A program made the position numbers and the translations under genes. From Bacillota bacterium (lineage in GTDB: Bacteria > Bacillota > Clostridia > Lachnospirales > Lachnospiraceae), in the NCBI GenBank assembly GCA_023443225.1, contig JAEZVF010000009.1, forward strand, positions 1 through 59,436: 59,436 bases of DNA, read 5' to 3'. This document shows positions 18,393-26,444 of the stretch, piece by piece. The notes under the pieces were generated by a model, which was given only the letters and a program-made list of their open reading frames with translations, searched no databases and was not told the DNA's origin. Within the stretch, counting starts at the first letter, position 1. Each line of letters begins with the position of its first letter.

Positions 18393-19217
18393 CTATCCTT
18401 TGATTGCACCTGCTAATAGACTTTCTTGAATCTTTTTACTCATTAAGCTATACAGAATTAATGTTGGGAAGGTCGCAATAACAAGAGCTGCACCGATTGG
18501 TCCCCATTTTGTTGTATAAGCACCCGACAAGTTCTGTATACCTACGGATAATGTTCGATACTTGGACTCACTTATAAAGATAACAGCAAACATTAACTCA
18601 TTCCATGCTTGAAGGAAGGTGAAAATACTAATCGTTGACAATGCGGGTTTCATAAGTGGGAATATAATTCGTCCAAAGATACCAAAAACACCACAACCAT
18701 CGATACAAGCTGCTTCCTCTAGTTCTCTTGGTACATTCTCCATAAAACTTGAACTAATCATAATTGCCATTGCTAATGCAAAAGCTGTATACGGAATAAT
18801 TAATGCCTGGTAAGAATTTGTCATTTTCATCTTACTTAATATTAAGAATACAGGTAAGATAGCAGCATGAATAGGCACTGTAAGACCTAACATAAAAATA
18901 TTGTTTGCTAGCTTACGACCTTTCCACTCCATTCTTTGCAATGCATATGTTGCTAACAATGCGCAGGAAGTCGTTAACAAGATGGTAATTAATGTAACAA
19001 TACCACTGTTGAAAAAGTACCGACCCATACCTTTACTAATGGATTCTGAATAATTTGACCATAACCATTCCTTTGGTAAACCAATAATATTTTCACCAAA
19101 GATTTCTTTATTACTTTTTAATGAGAAAGTGAACATCCAATAAATAGGAAATACATTTACTATTGTCCAGAATATTAAACCAATATATAAAATAGATTTT
19201 CTAATATTTCTACCCAT
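18393..19217 (-). CDS. Sugar ABC transporter permease, MalG type
   Basis: 274-residue inner-membrane subunit of a CUT1 carbohydrate importer, with six predicted membrane spans and the cytoplasmic EAA loop (EEAACIDGCGVFGIFGRIIFP) that docks the ATPase. It begins directly after the stop of the MalF-type gene, with GGAGGTGG in the end of that gene, showing translational coupling. It ends 11 nt before GH3. No ATPase gene is present, so a shared MsmX-like ATPase must serve it. Confidence 0.93.
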   Translation of the reverse strand: MGRNIRKSILYIGLIFWTIVNVFPIYWMFTFSLKSNKEIFGENIIGLPKEWLWSNYSESISKGMGRYFFNSGIVTLITILLTTSCALLATYALQRMEWKGRKLANNIFMLGLTVPIHAAILPVFLILSKMKMTNSYQALIIPYTAFALAMAIMISSSFMENVPRELEEAACIDGCGVFGIFGRIIFPLMKPALSTISIFTFLQAWNELMFAVIFISESKYRTLSVGIQNLSGAYTTKWGPIGAALVIATFPTLILYSLMSKKIQESLLAGAIKG

Positions 19218-20099
19218 TTAGTCCACCTCCGTCTTGAAGAAACGTTTTATTAAAATTGCAAAAAAGAAACAGAGGAATATAATAAATACTGCAACGGAAC
19301 TTCCAATACCATACCGTCCTCTATCAAATATTAAATTAATCATTGTAATACTAGGCACCTCACTTGCATGTGTTGGTCCTCCGCCTGTTAATACATAGAT
19401 TAAATCGAAAGCTTTTAAGGATCCTGTTACCGCAAAAATTACACAAATCCTAATTGTAGATTTAATCATTGGAATTGTAACAAATCTTGATAACTGTCCT
19501 TCTGTTGCACCATCGATTTTAGCAGCTTCTCTAATTTCCGGTGAAAGACTCTTAATACCTGCATACATTAGTAACATATGATAACCAATATATTGCCATA
19601 ACATTGGAATAAAACAAGCTGCCAATGCATATTTTTGCTCACCTAACCAAGTCTGGCACCAACTGTCTAACCCTACCGATGATAAGAAAACATTTACAAT
19701 ACCATATTGTGGATGGTATATTTTGGACCATAATTGACCAATAACTGTTGTAGATAATAATACTGGTATAAAGAATACTGTTACAAAGAATCTTTCTCCT
19801 TTGATTCCTCTACCTAATACCAAAGCTAATCCTAATGCGATAGGAAGCTGTAGAAATACAGATAATCCAGCAAACATAAAAGCATTTTTTACCGTTCTAC
19901 TAAAACCAATTGATTTGCTGGTAAATAACTCAATGTAGTTATTTATCCCAACAAATTTAGCTTCTGTAATACCATTCCAGTCTAACAGACTATATCTTGC
20001 TGACATCAAAATTGGAAGAATGATGATTACAAAAAATAAAAGAGCAGCTGGAAATAGAAATACAAATATTGCAAATTTATTACGTCGAACTTTATTCAT
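19218..20099 (-). CDS. Sugar ABC transporter permease, MalF type
   Basis: 293-residue permease of the same importer, with about six membrane spans and an EAA loop (REAAKIDGATEGQLSRFVTIP). The ATG at 20099 is chosen because AAAAGGGGAAACCT precedes it; the open frame extends 29 codons further upstream, but that stretch is hydrophilic and runs into the intercistronic stem-loop at 20125-20172. It is directly followed by the MalG-type gene and preceded by the solute-binding protein gene. Confidence 0.92.
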   Translation of the reverse strand: MNKVRRNKFAIFVFLFPAALLFFVIIILPILMSARYSLLDWNGITEAKFVGINNYIELFTSKSIGFSRTVKNAFMFAGLSVFLQLPIALGLALVLGRGIKGERFFVTVFFIPVLLSTTVIGQLWSKIYHPQYGIVNVFLSSVGLDSWCQTWLGEQKYALAACFIPMLWQYIGYHMLLMYAGIKSLSPEIREAAKIDGATEGQLSRFVTIPMIKSTIRICVIFAVTGSLKAFDLIYVLTGGGPTHASEVPSITMINLIFDRGRYGIGSSVAVFIIFLCFFFAILIKRFFKTEVD

Positions 20100-20124
20100 A
20101 GGTTTCCCCTTTTCTTCTATTATA

Positions 20125-20172
20125 CAAACGAAACGTTCCAACAACTGTTTAGGTTTGGAACGTTTCCGTTTG
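20125..20172 (-). promoter_or_regulatory. Intercistronic stem-loop between solute-binding protein and permease genes
   Basis: A 17-nt arm (20125-20141) pairs with an 18-nt arm (20155-20172), differing only by one bulged C, with a 13-nt loop. It sits after the binding-protein stop and before the permease ribosome site. Such hairpins commonly protect the 3' end of binding-protein mRNA or attenuate the permeases, giving excess binding protein. Confidence 0.65.
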
Positions 20173-20208
20173 TAACTACAATTCATTACTCAATGTAACT
20201 TATTTTAA

Positions 20209-21555
20209 TTATTTACTTAATTGAGCGTCCATACTTTCAACAAATTCTTGTGCAGTAACATCACCTGTATAAAGTGCTTGTAACAATGATAAATATTCAC
20301 CTGCATCATCAGAAGTCATTAAAGTATCAAACCATAATGTAAATGATGTTGCACTTGTTGCTAATTTAGCAACTTCTTGAGTGATTGCAGGAACTGTAGA
20401 TGCATCATAATCTACATTCCAAGCTGGGATACCAGCACCACTTAAGAAAGCATATTTAGAAACACCTTTCGTAATTTCAAAAGCTGCTGCAGCTGCTAAA
20501 TCAGGATTCTTTGTTGAAGCTGCAACCATTAAGGTATCAGATCCACCACCCATGAAATCTGTAAGAGCTGCATTTGCACTATTTCCAACTGGGATAGGAG
20601 CTGCGGAGAAGTTTTCTGGAGCAGCAGCATCTGTCATGATAGAACCGCCCATCCAGCTACCTGTAAAGTACATAGGAACTTGTTCTGCGTAGAAAGATGC
20701 ACTTGCTTCGTCATTGGATAAGCCAGTAGCGCCATCAATGAAAGCATCCATATCAGCCAATTCTCTAATCAATTCAGCAGATTTCAAGAAATCAGGATCA
20801 TTATACGATTGACCTTGTTTCTTTAACGCCTTAACAACTTTATCTGGACCTGCAGATTTTAATGTTAAACCATCATGAAGCATTGCTAATACCCAAGTAT
20901 CTTTAACACTAGATCCGATTGGTTTAATACCAGCATCTAAGAATTTCTGACATACATTCTTGAATTCATCCCAATTTGTAGGTACAGCAAGTCCTTGAGC
21001 TTCGAACATAGCCTTATTGTACCACATAAGGGATACTGGCGTACATGTTACGGATCCGTATAACTTGCCATCATATACAGCATTATTAAGAGCTGCCATA
21101 GATACGCTGTCAGAGTAATTTGAATAATAACTATCTAAGCCTAATACTTTGCCTGAAGCTACAAAGTCAGATGAGAATCCGCCAGCCCAAGTAAAGAAAA
21201 TATCTGGTAACTCATTTGCAGCTACCGCCGATTTAATCTTTGTCTTATAAGCTTCGTTTTCAAAAGTTTCCATTTTAACTGTTACACCAGGATGTGCTGC
21301 TTCAAAATCAGCAATTGCATTCAAATATGGTGTATGGAACGCATCACTTTCAGTTGCGATTGTCCATAAAGTTAATTCTACCGGTTCAGTTGCTGGAGCA
21401 GCCTCTTCTGTTTGAGCTGCATCAGCTGGTTCTTTTGTTTCTTCTGGTGCTGTTGTTGATGTACCATCTGTTGCTGGTTTGTTTTTACTACTACAACCAA
21501 ACATGGTGAAAGCTAGAACAACTGTTAATAAAACTGCTAAAACTCTTTTTTTCAT
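20209..21555 (-). CDS. Carbohydrate ABC transporter solute-binding lipoprotein (CUT1)
   Basis: 448-residue extracellular binding protein. The signal peptide ends in the lipobox FTMFGC with lipidated C21, followed by a Thr/Ala/Glu/Pro-rich tether (about 22-58) and a periplasmic-binding fold of the MalE/UgpB type (LTLWTIA at the start of the mature domain, DIFFTWAGG, GSWMGG). It captures an oligosaccharide for the MalF/MalG pair encoded downstream and is the first gene of the transporter-GH3 unit. The start has AAGGAGGAG upstream. Two 21-bp-spaced direct repeats lie about 80-110 bp upstream of the start, a likely YesN site. The ligand is probably a xylo- or gluco-oligosaccharide, inferred from the GH3 neighbour. 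Confidence 0.93.
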   Translation of the reverse strand: MKKRVLAVLLTVVLAFTMFGCSSKNKPATDGTSTTAPEETKEPADAAQTEEAAPATEPVELTLWTIATESDAFHTPYLNAIADFEAAHPGVTVKMETFENEAYKTKIKSAVAANELPDIFFTWAGGFSSDFVASGKVLGLDSYYSNYSDSVSMAALNNAVYDGKLYGSVTCTPVSLMWYNKAMFEAQGLAVPTNWDEFKNVCQKFLDAGIKPIGSSVKDTWVLAMLHDGLTLKSAGPDKVVKALKKQGQSYNDPDFLKSAELIRELADMDAFIDGATGLSNDEASASFYAEQVPMYFTGSWMGGSIMTDAAAPENFSAAPIPVGNSANAALTDFMGGGSDTLMVAASTKNPDLAAAAAFEITKGVSKYAFLSGAGIPAWNVDYDASTVPAITQEVAKLATSATSFTLWFDTLMTSDDAGEYLSLLQALYTGDVTAQEFVESMDAQLSK

Positions 21556-21634
21556 TTTTTCTCCTCCTTATAATATGTAGCGTACTTCAATGCACACTCT
21601 TATAATAAGATGAAATGGATCTTAAAAGAACGGA

Positions 21635-21667
21635 CATATTTTACTTGCAAGGGTAATATTTTTACTT
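21635..21667 (-). promoter_or_regulatory. 21-bp-spaced direct repeats, candidate YesN operator
   Basis: On the minus strand AAGTAAAAATATT (21655-21667) is repeated as AAGTAAAATATG (21635-21646), 21 bp (two helical turns) downstream. They lie 80-112 bp before the binding-protein start codon and upstream of a possible TATAAG -10 element around 21595-21605. Tandem direct repeats are the usual target of AraC-type activators such as YesN. Confidence 0.45.
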
Positions 21668-21793
21668 TTATAAATGCCTTTTATGAAACTAGTATATTTA
21701 TTGCAATTTATCACTTTTTTACAATTATTTTGGAGAATTTTGTTGTCTTGAAAGTCCGAATAGGTAGCAAATCAGCAAATACAATTTTCAAAT

Positions 21794-22042
21794 TTATTCT
21801 TCGCCATTTTCTCTTCTTTCTTGTATAGCTTGCTCATTCAGCACTTTATCCTGATGACTTTCAATCATGAGTAAAATCCATAATACTAAACCTATAAGGG
21901 CTGCTATTCCACTAGCTATGTAACATATAATAAATACTTTGAAAATATAAAATACAATGCCAATTGCTATCAATATGCTAATAGCCTTTATCATTTTCAA
22001 ACCCGCTTCTAACATATTCAATTTGTATTTATATTTCTTCAT
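21794..22042 (-). CDS. Small two-span membrane protein of unknown function
   Basis: 82 residues with a basic N-terminus (MKKYKYK), two hydrophobic helices (about 17-38 and 41-60) and a charged, Glu/Arg-rich C-terminal tail. GGAGGTG precedes the ATG. No family is recognised. It lies 99 nt downstream of the metallo-beta-lactamase-fold gene in the same direction; the spacer contains a ferredoxin-like coding remnant. Topology suggests both termini in the cytoplasm. Confidence 0.65.
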   Translation of the reverse strand: MKKYKYKLNMLEAGLKMIKAISILIAIGIVFYIFKVFIICYIASGIAALIGLVLWILLMIESHQDKVLNEQAIQERRENGEE

Positions 22043-22069
22043 TTGGCACCTCCATTTATACTATGTACC

Positions 22070-22141
22070 TTACATTATTCCATTGTTCATAGACTTTTTC
22101 CCTAGTAGTGTAATGGCTTGCTTAGGGCAATCCAAATATCC
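22070..22141 (-). pseudogene. Possible coding remnant with ferredoxin-like tail
   Basis: Directly after the stop of the MBL-fold gene the same frame reads a 23-codon open stretch including DCPKQAITLL before a TAA at 22070-22072. CPKQAI is the look of the last cysteine segment of 4Fe-4S ferredoxin domains. It may be a remnant of a former C-terminal extension or of a deleted gene, or chance. No start codon or ribosome site precedes it. Confidence 0.2.
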
Positions 22142-22945
22142 TTAAAGAGCAATTCTCTCAAGGTCATCCGGAATAATCAGGTTCCCACTGTAATATTGTT
22201 GCCCTTCCTCCCTATATAATATCTTTCTGTTTGCTATGTTTTTATCTTCCGTATGATATAGTATCAGATTATTTACTTGTAGCTTTTCCGCTAAATCACA
22301 GGCATCTTTCACGGTTGTATGACTCTTCTCATATGGTTTAAAGATATCTCTCTCCGAATAAAGGCAAAAGGTTTCGTGTAATAACCAGTCAGCCCGATAA
22401 GCATATTCGTACTCATTCTCACGATATGGCTCATCTCCTAAAAAGGTGAGTTTTTTACCGTTCTTTAATGTTGTAGTAAATCCAAACTGTTTTGCCTTGT
22501 TTGATCTAATATCAAAAAATGTAACAGAATAGCCCATAATTTCTCTTACTTCTCCATCATTAATTGGATGCATAAGAATTCTATCTCCTATAAATTTGAA
22601 GAATTTCTCCTGTACCGTAAGTTTTGCAATGGTCATAATCGTATTGATTAAATCTGCATGGCAATATATATTAAGATTAGATTCGTATTTTCCCTGTTTC
22701 ATTTTAGTAGCGATCATTCGAATTAGCCAGATTAACCCTAGTATATGGTCTGTGTGCTCATGGCTTACAAAGATCTCATGAATCTGACCCAATGGGATAT
22801 CCGCCTTTTCTAATTGGGCTAAAATTCCATTTCCACCACCGGTATCTACTAAAAAGTATTCTTCCTCATTATAAACAGCAAAGCAGGTATTATAGCATTT
22901 TGTTACTGTTGCATTTCCCGTCCCAAGCATAATTATTTGTTCCAT
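22142..22945 (-). CDS. Metallo-beta-lactamase-fold hydrolase (RNase Z-like)
   Basis: 267-residue metal-dependent hydrolase. The N-terminal strand MLGTGNA, DTGGG and the zinc motif SHEHTDHILG (H62, H64, D66, H67) define the fold. Further ligands are likely in FLGDEPY (Asp) and ILYHTED (His). The group includes RNase Z/ElaC-like and phosphodiesterase-like enzymes; the exact substrate is not clear. The ATG at 22945 has GGAAAGGAC 6-12 nt upstream, although this lies inside the 3' end of the acetyltransferase gene (56-nt overlap). The two are therefore probably co-translated. Confidence 0.85.
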   Translation of the reverse strand: MEQIIMLGTGNATVTKCYNTCFAVYNEEEYFLVDTGGGNGILAQLEKADIPLGQIHEIFVSHEHTDHILGLIWLIRMIATKMKQGKYESNLNIYCHADLINTIMTIAKLTVQEKFFKFIGDRILMHPINDGEVREIMGYSVTFFDIRSNKAKQFGFTTTLKNGKKLTFLGDEPYRENEYEYAYRADWLLHETFCLYSERDIFKPYEKSHTTVKDACDLAEKLQVNNLILYHTEDKNIANRKILYREEGQQYYSGNLIIPDDLERIAL

Positions 22946-23489
22946 CTTTTGTCCTTTCCGCCTTACTAAATAATGATTTAAGTAAGTATAATGTTAATTC
23001 ATCATCATTTTCACATTTAGCATGAGGTTCTAATTGCTTACCATAATACCATATTCCTGTACCATCCGGAATATATCCTCTCTTTATGTACATTCTTTGG
23101 GCAGTACCATAGCCACTATGTAAACCGACTGATAAAGAAACATAATCACTTTTATCTTTAGCAAGGGCCTCAGTAATATCCATTATCAAATTACCAATAC
23201 CTCTTTTCTGAAACTTAATGAGCACGTTAAAGTCAACTATTTCAGGTATGTTTTTATATGCAAAAGGCCCTGTTTCTGCATATGGAAGTAACGTAACATA
23301 GCCAGCAACATCACCTTTTAATTCAGCAACAATAACAAACTTTTCCTTGTTCTCCTGCTGATTGTAGTAATTCATAAATTGTTCCTTGGGTTTATCCCAA
23401 CCTTGCTTAGTAAAAGCATTCGATAGTTCTTCTATATCACATTTTTTCATAGAGCGTATTATAAGATTATCATTATTATAATAAATCAT
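22890..23489 (-). CDS. GNAT-family N-acetyltransferase
   Basis: 199-residue acetyl-CoA-dependent acyltransferase. The core fold (about 5-165) includes the acetyl-CoA loop KFQKRGIGNLIM, a preceding hydrophobic strand and SLSVGLHSGYGTAQRMYIKRGY, which is typical of motif B. The ATG at 23489 is preferred since GGGTG lies 6 nt upstream; a GTG at 23498 is the alternative. About 35 residues after the folded domain are encoded in the region overlapping the next gene by 56 nt, in a different frame. The substrate is unknown. Confidence 0.82.
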   Translation of the reverse strand: MIYYNNDNLIIRSMKKCDIEELSNAFTKQGWDKPKEQFMNYYNQQENKEKFVIVAELKGDVAGYVTLLPYAETGPFAYKNIPEIVDFNVLIKFQKRGIGNLIMDITEALAKDKSDYVSLSVGLHSGYGTAQRMYIKRGYIPDGTGIWYYGKQLEPHAKCENDDELTLYLLKSLFSKAERTKDGTNNYAWDGKCNSNKML

Positions 23490-23568
23490 TCTTATCACCC
23501 ATCTTATTCATTATTTTAACTATTAAATAATTGTACAATATTAATTTTCAACTCTCAATCATTAATTA

Positions 23569-23596
23569 AACCGCAGCGCATTATCACACTGCGGTT
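23569..23596 (-). terminator. Hairpin after the TPR-like membrane protein gene
   Basis: 8-bp perfect arms AACCGCAG / CTGCGGTT (23569-23576, 23589-23596) with a 12-nt loop lie about 25 nt after the stop of the upstream minus-strand gene. A short T/A-rich stretch follows on the minus strand, so termination strength is uncertain. Confidence 0.5.
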
Positions 23597-23621
23597 CTCA
23601 ACACTTTTTATGATACAATCT

Positions 23622-24419
23622 TTAAACCTTTATATTCTTAAGTATATCTTGAGAATCCTTAACAATCCACAGTTTATTTCCAAACTTCACTATCTTATTT
23701 AACCTTTTCATAGCCTGCTCCATTTCTCCTTTCATTATATCCATTTGTGCTAAACGATATAAAATTCCGAGGTACTGTCTTTTATCCAAATCACTGTTTC
23801 GTAATTTATTAAGATGTTCATAGCTTAAATCATACTTTCCTAAATAATAATATCTCTCACCAATTAGTATTTCAACAGACTTTTGCAACCTTTTTCCTAA
23901 AGGACATAGTTTTATGAGATTAGTTTCATATAATGCTTCAGCTTTTTCTATTTCACCCAACTCATAATGACAGAGGATAAGATTAATTGTATAGGCGAGA
24001 TATGACCCATCTTTCTCTGATAAATATGAAGTATCTATCCCATCCAAATAATCTTTTGCAATTTGAATATTCCCCAGACATAGATGCCCAGCTGCTCGAT
24101 TAATATCAAGACGATTTACAATTCTTTGTTCCTTACCGCGCCTCATCTCTTGTTTATCAATCATTTTTAAAAATCGTTCTGGGTCACAATCTGAGTCTAA
24201 CACTTTTCTTTTTAATGTGGATATAATGTATCCAGTAATATAATTACATACCATTAAAATAATAAAGGTTATAATAAACGCCCCGATAATATTAATATCT
24301 AAATATAATAAAAATAACATACTAATAAAGGATATAATAAAAAATAGAATGCGTATGATAATTATCCACCTCTTTCCCCTTAAAGAATACTCGGCTTTCG
24401 CTCGACATACCTTTATCAT
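23622..24419 (-). CDS. Membrane-anchored TPR-like protein of unknown function
   Basis: 265 residues. Two hydrophobic segments (about 18-40 and 44-66) are followed by a soluble, helix-rich part (about 90-260) whose repeated pattern (LGNIQIAKDYL, LGEIEKAEALYE, LGKYDLSYEHL, KGEMEQAMKRL) fits tetratricopeptide-like repeats. This suggests a protein-interaction scaffold at the inner face of the membrane. No enzymatic motif is seen. The ATG at 24419 has only a weak ribosome site, so the N-terminus is uncertain. It is divergent from the ABC exporter operon, which starts 280 bp away. Confidence 0.65.
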   Translation of the reverse strand: MIKVCRAKAEYSLRGKRWIIIIRILFFIISFISMLFLLYLDINIIGAFIITFIILMVCNYITGYIISTLKRKVLDSDCDPERFLKMIDKQEMRRGKEQRIVNRLDINRAAGHLCLGNIQIAKDYLDGIDTSYLSEKDGSYLAYTINLILCHYELGEIEKAEALYETNLIKLCPLGKRLQKSVEILIGERYYYLGKYDLSYEHLNKLRNSDLDKRQYLGILYRLAQMDIMKGEMEQAMKRLNKIVKFGNKLWIVKDSQDILKNIKV

Positions 24420-24610
24420 TGTACATCATAATTCTCACACGCTCAACCACTATATGTCAAATTTTATGTCTAGACTCCATGAAATGTGGTGAAATATAAA
24501 ATCCGTCATCGGAAATATTATCTATGCCAAGAGTGACTTTTTCGCTTTCCTTTTTTTCGTTTGTTTTTTAACCGTAATCAAAAAATTGAAATATTAATTA
24601 ATAATATTTT

Positions 24611-24639
24611 TTGACATTTCATCAGTATTACAATACAAT
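24611..24639 (+). promoter_or_regulatory. Sigma-A promoter of the ABC exporter operon
   Basis: TTGACA (24611-24616), a 17-bp spacer and TACAAT (24634-24639) form a near-consensus vegetative promoter. The exporter ATG at 24699 is 60 bp downstream with AAAGGAGGAAAG before it. Confidence 0.75.
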
Positions 24640-24698
24640 ATTATTTTGTGGACAAATGAATCTAAACAAGCCCATTCTGAAAAAGGAGGAAAGATAAA

Positions 24699-26444
24699 AT
24701 GATAAAAAAACTCGCTGGAAGTATACGACAATATAAAAATACCTCCATCGCAACACCCATCTTAATCATGTTCGAAGTAATCATGGAATGTCTCATACCA
24801 TTTATTATAGCCATGATGGTCAATGAAATAAAGGGTGGTTCTAACTTTGGAGTAATTGCAAGATATGGTGGTATACTTTTTGTGATGGCCTGTTTATCTC
24901 TAACCTTTGGTGCTCTTGCAGGAGCTACTGCTGCAACAGCCTCAACCGGTTTTGCTAAAAATCTTCGCCATGACATGTTCTATAATATACAGGAATATTC
25001 CTTTAAAAACATAGATAAATTCTCGGCATCTTCTCTGGTTACCCGTATGACAACCGATGTAAATAACGTGCAAATGGCGTATATGATGATTATTCGAACT
25101 GCGGTACGTAGTCCTTTGATGTTTATTTTTTCAATCACTATGGCATTTATCATGGGTGGTAAACTTGCTCTAATGTTTGTCCTAGTGGTACCTATACTTG
25201 CCTTCGGGCTTTTTGCAATTATCAAAAAAGCGGTTCCTATGTTTAGACGTGTGTTTCCAAAATACGATAAATTAAATGAATCCATTGAAGAAAACATTGT
25301 CGGGATGCGTGTTGTGAAATCCTATGTTCGAGAAGAACATGAGAAACAGAAATTTAATATAGTTGCCAATGATATCCGTAAGGACTTTACGAAGGCGGAA
25401 CGTATTGTTGCATTTAATGCACCGTTGATGCAGTTTTGTCTTTATATTGATATGGTGATTATTCTATTTTTTGGCTCCTATATCATTATTAATTCCAAAG
25501 GGTTAGACCTCGATGTCGGACAGTTCTCTGCGATGCTTACTTACGGATTTCAAATTCTCATGTCCCTCATGATGCTCTCAATGGTTTACGTTATGATAAC
25601 CATGGCAAATGAATCAGCACACCGCATCTTTGAGGTAATTGATGAAGTTCCCGAGTTAACAAATGCTGAAAACGCCATTTCTACGGTTAAGGATGGCTCT
25701 ATAGATTTTAACAACGTAAGCTTTAAATATTCAATACAGGCTGAACGATTTGCTCTATCAAACATTAACCTTCAAATAAAATCTGGTGAAACGATTGGTA
25801 TTTTAGGTGGTACAGGCTCCTCTAAAACCACTCTGATTCAGCTTATCTCCAGACTCTATGATGTAACGGAAGGTTCTGTAAAGGTTGGTGGATACGATGT
25901 TCGTGATTACAATCTTGAAGTACTTCGAAATCAAGTTGCTGTCGTTCTTCAAAAAAATGTATTATTCTCAGGAACTATTACAGATAATCTCCGTTGGGGA
26001 AAACAAGATGCTACTGACGCTGAGATTGTGGTGGCCTGTAGACTCGCTCAGGCAGACGATTTTATCAAAGGGTTTCCAAAGGGTTATGATACATGGATTG
26101 AGCAGGGTGGTTCAAATTTATCCGGTGGTCAAAAGCAACGGCTTTGTATTGCCCGTGCACTGCTTAAAAAACCAAAGATTCTAATTCTTGATGACTCTAC
26201 CAGCGCTGTAGATACCCATACAGATGCTTTAATTCGCAAAGCCTTCCGTGAATTTATACCGGAAACAACAAAAATCATCATTGCACAACGAATTTCTTCT
26301 GTTCAAGACGCCGATAAAATCATTGTTATGGATGGCGGACGAATCGATGCTGTTGGAACCCATGACGAGTTAATCGTATCTAATGGGATTTACAAGGAGG
26401 TTTACTCCTCACAAAATAAAGGAGGTGACTTTGATGACGAATAA
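24699..26444 (+). CDS. Heterodimeric ABC exporter, subunit with degenerate ATPase site (BmrC/LmrC-like)
   Basis: 581-residue half-transporter: a six-helix type IV exporter membrane domain (about 15-305) and a nucleotide-binding domain (about 333-570). Walker A is GGTGSSKTT (370-378) and the signature LSGGQ (474-478) is intact. The catalytic Glu after Walker B is Asp (D499 in LILDDSTS) and the switch His is Gln (Q530 in IIAQRIS). These are the hallmarks of the non-hydrolysing subunit of BmrCD/LmrCD/TM287-288-type pumps. The partner gene overlaps by 11 nt. Family members export drugs or other amphiphiles; the substrate here is unknown. Confidence 0.92.
   Translation: MIKKLAGSIRQYKNTSIATPILIMFEVIMECLIPFIIAMMVNEIKGGSNFGVIARYGGILFVMACLSLTFGALAGATAATASTGFAKNLRHDMFYNIQEYSFKNIDKFSASSLVTRMTTDVNNVQMAYMMIIRTAVRSPLMFIFSITMAFIMGGKLALMFVLVVPILAFGLFAIIKKAVPMFRRVFPKYDKLNESIEENIVGMRVVKSYVREEHEKQKFNIVANDIRKDFTKAERIVAFNAPLMQFCLYIDMVIILFFGSYIIINSKGLDLDVGQFSAMLTYGFQILMSLMMLSMVYVMITMANESAHRIFEVIDEVPELTNAENAISTVKDGSIDFNNVSFKYSIQAERFALSNINLQIKSGETIGILGGTGSSKTTLIQLISRLYDVTEGSVKVGGYDVRDYNLEVLRNQVAVVLQKNVLFSGTITDNLRWGKQDATDAEIVVACRLAQADDFIKGFPKGYDTWIEQGGSNLSGGQKQRLCIARALLKKPKILILDDSTSAVDTHTDALIRKAFREFIPETTKIIIAQRISSVQDADKIIVMDGGRIDAVGTHDELIVSNGIYKEVYSSQNKGGDFDDE

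Noticed and set aside
20100..20186. Upstream start of the MalF-type permease (29 extra residues)
   Set aside because: The extra stretch is encoded by the intercistronic stem-loop, is highly basic and has no ribosome site, whereas 20099 has one.
24662..25297. Two open frames on the minus strand inside the first exporter gene
   Set aside because: Antisense shadows of a well-supported ABC exporter subunit, with no promoter or ribosome site.
26383..26433. Upstream start of the second exporter subunit
   Set aside because: No ribosome site; AAAGGAGGTG is placed ideally for the ATG at 26434.
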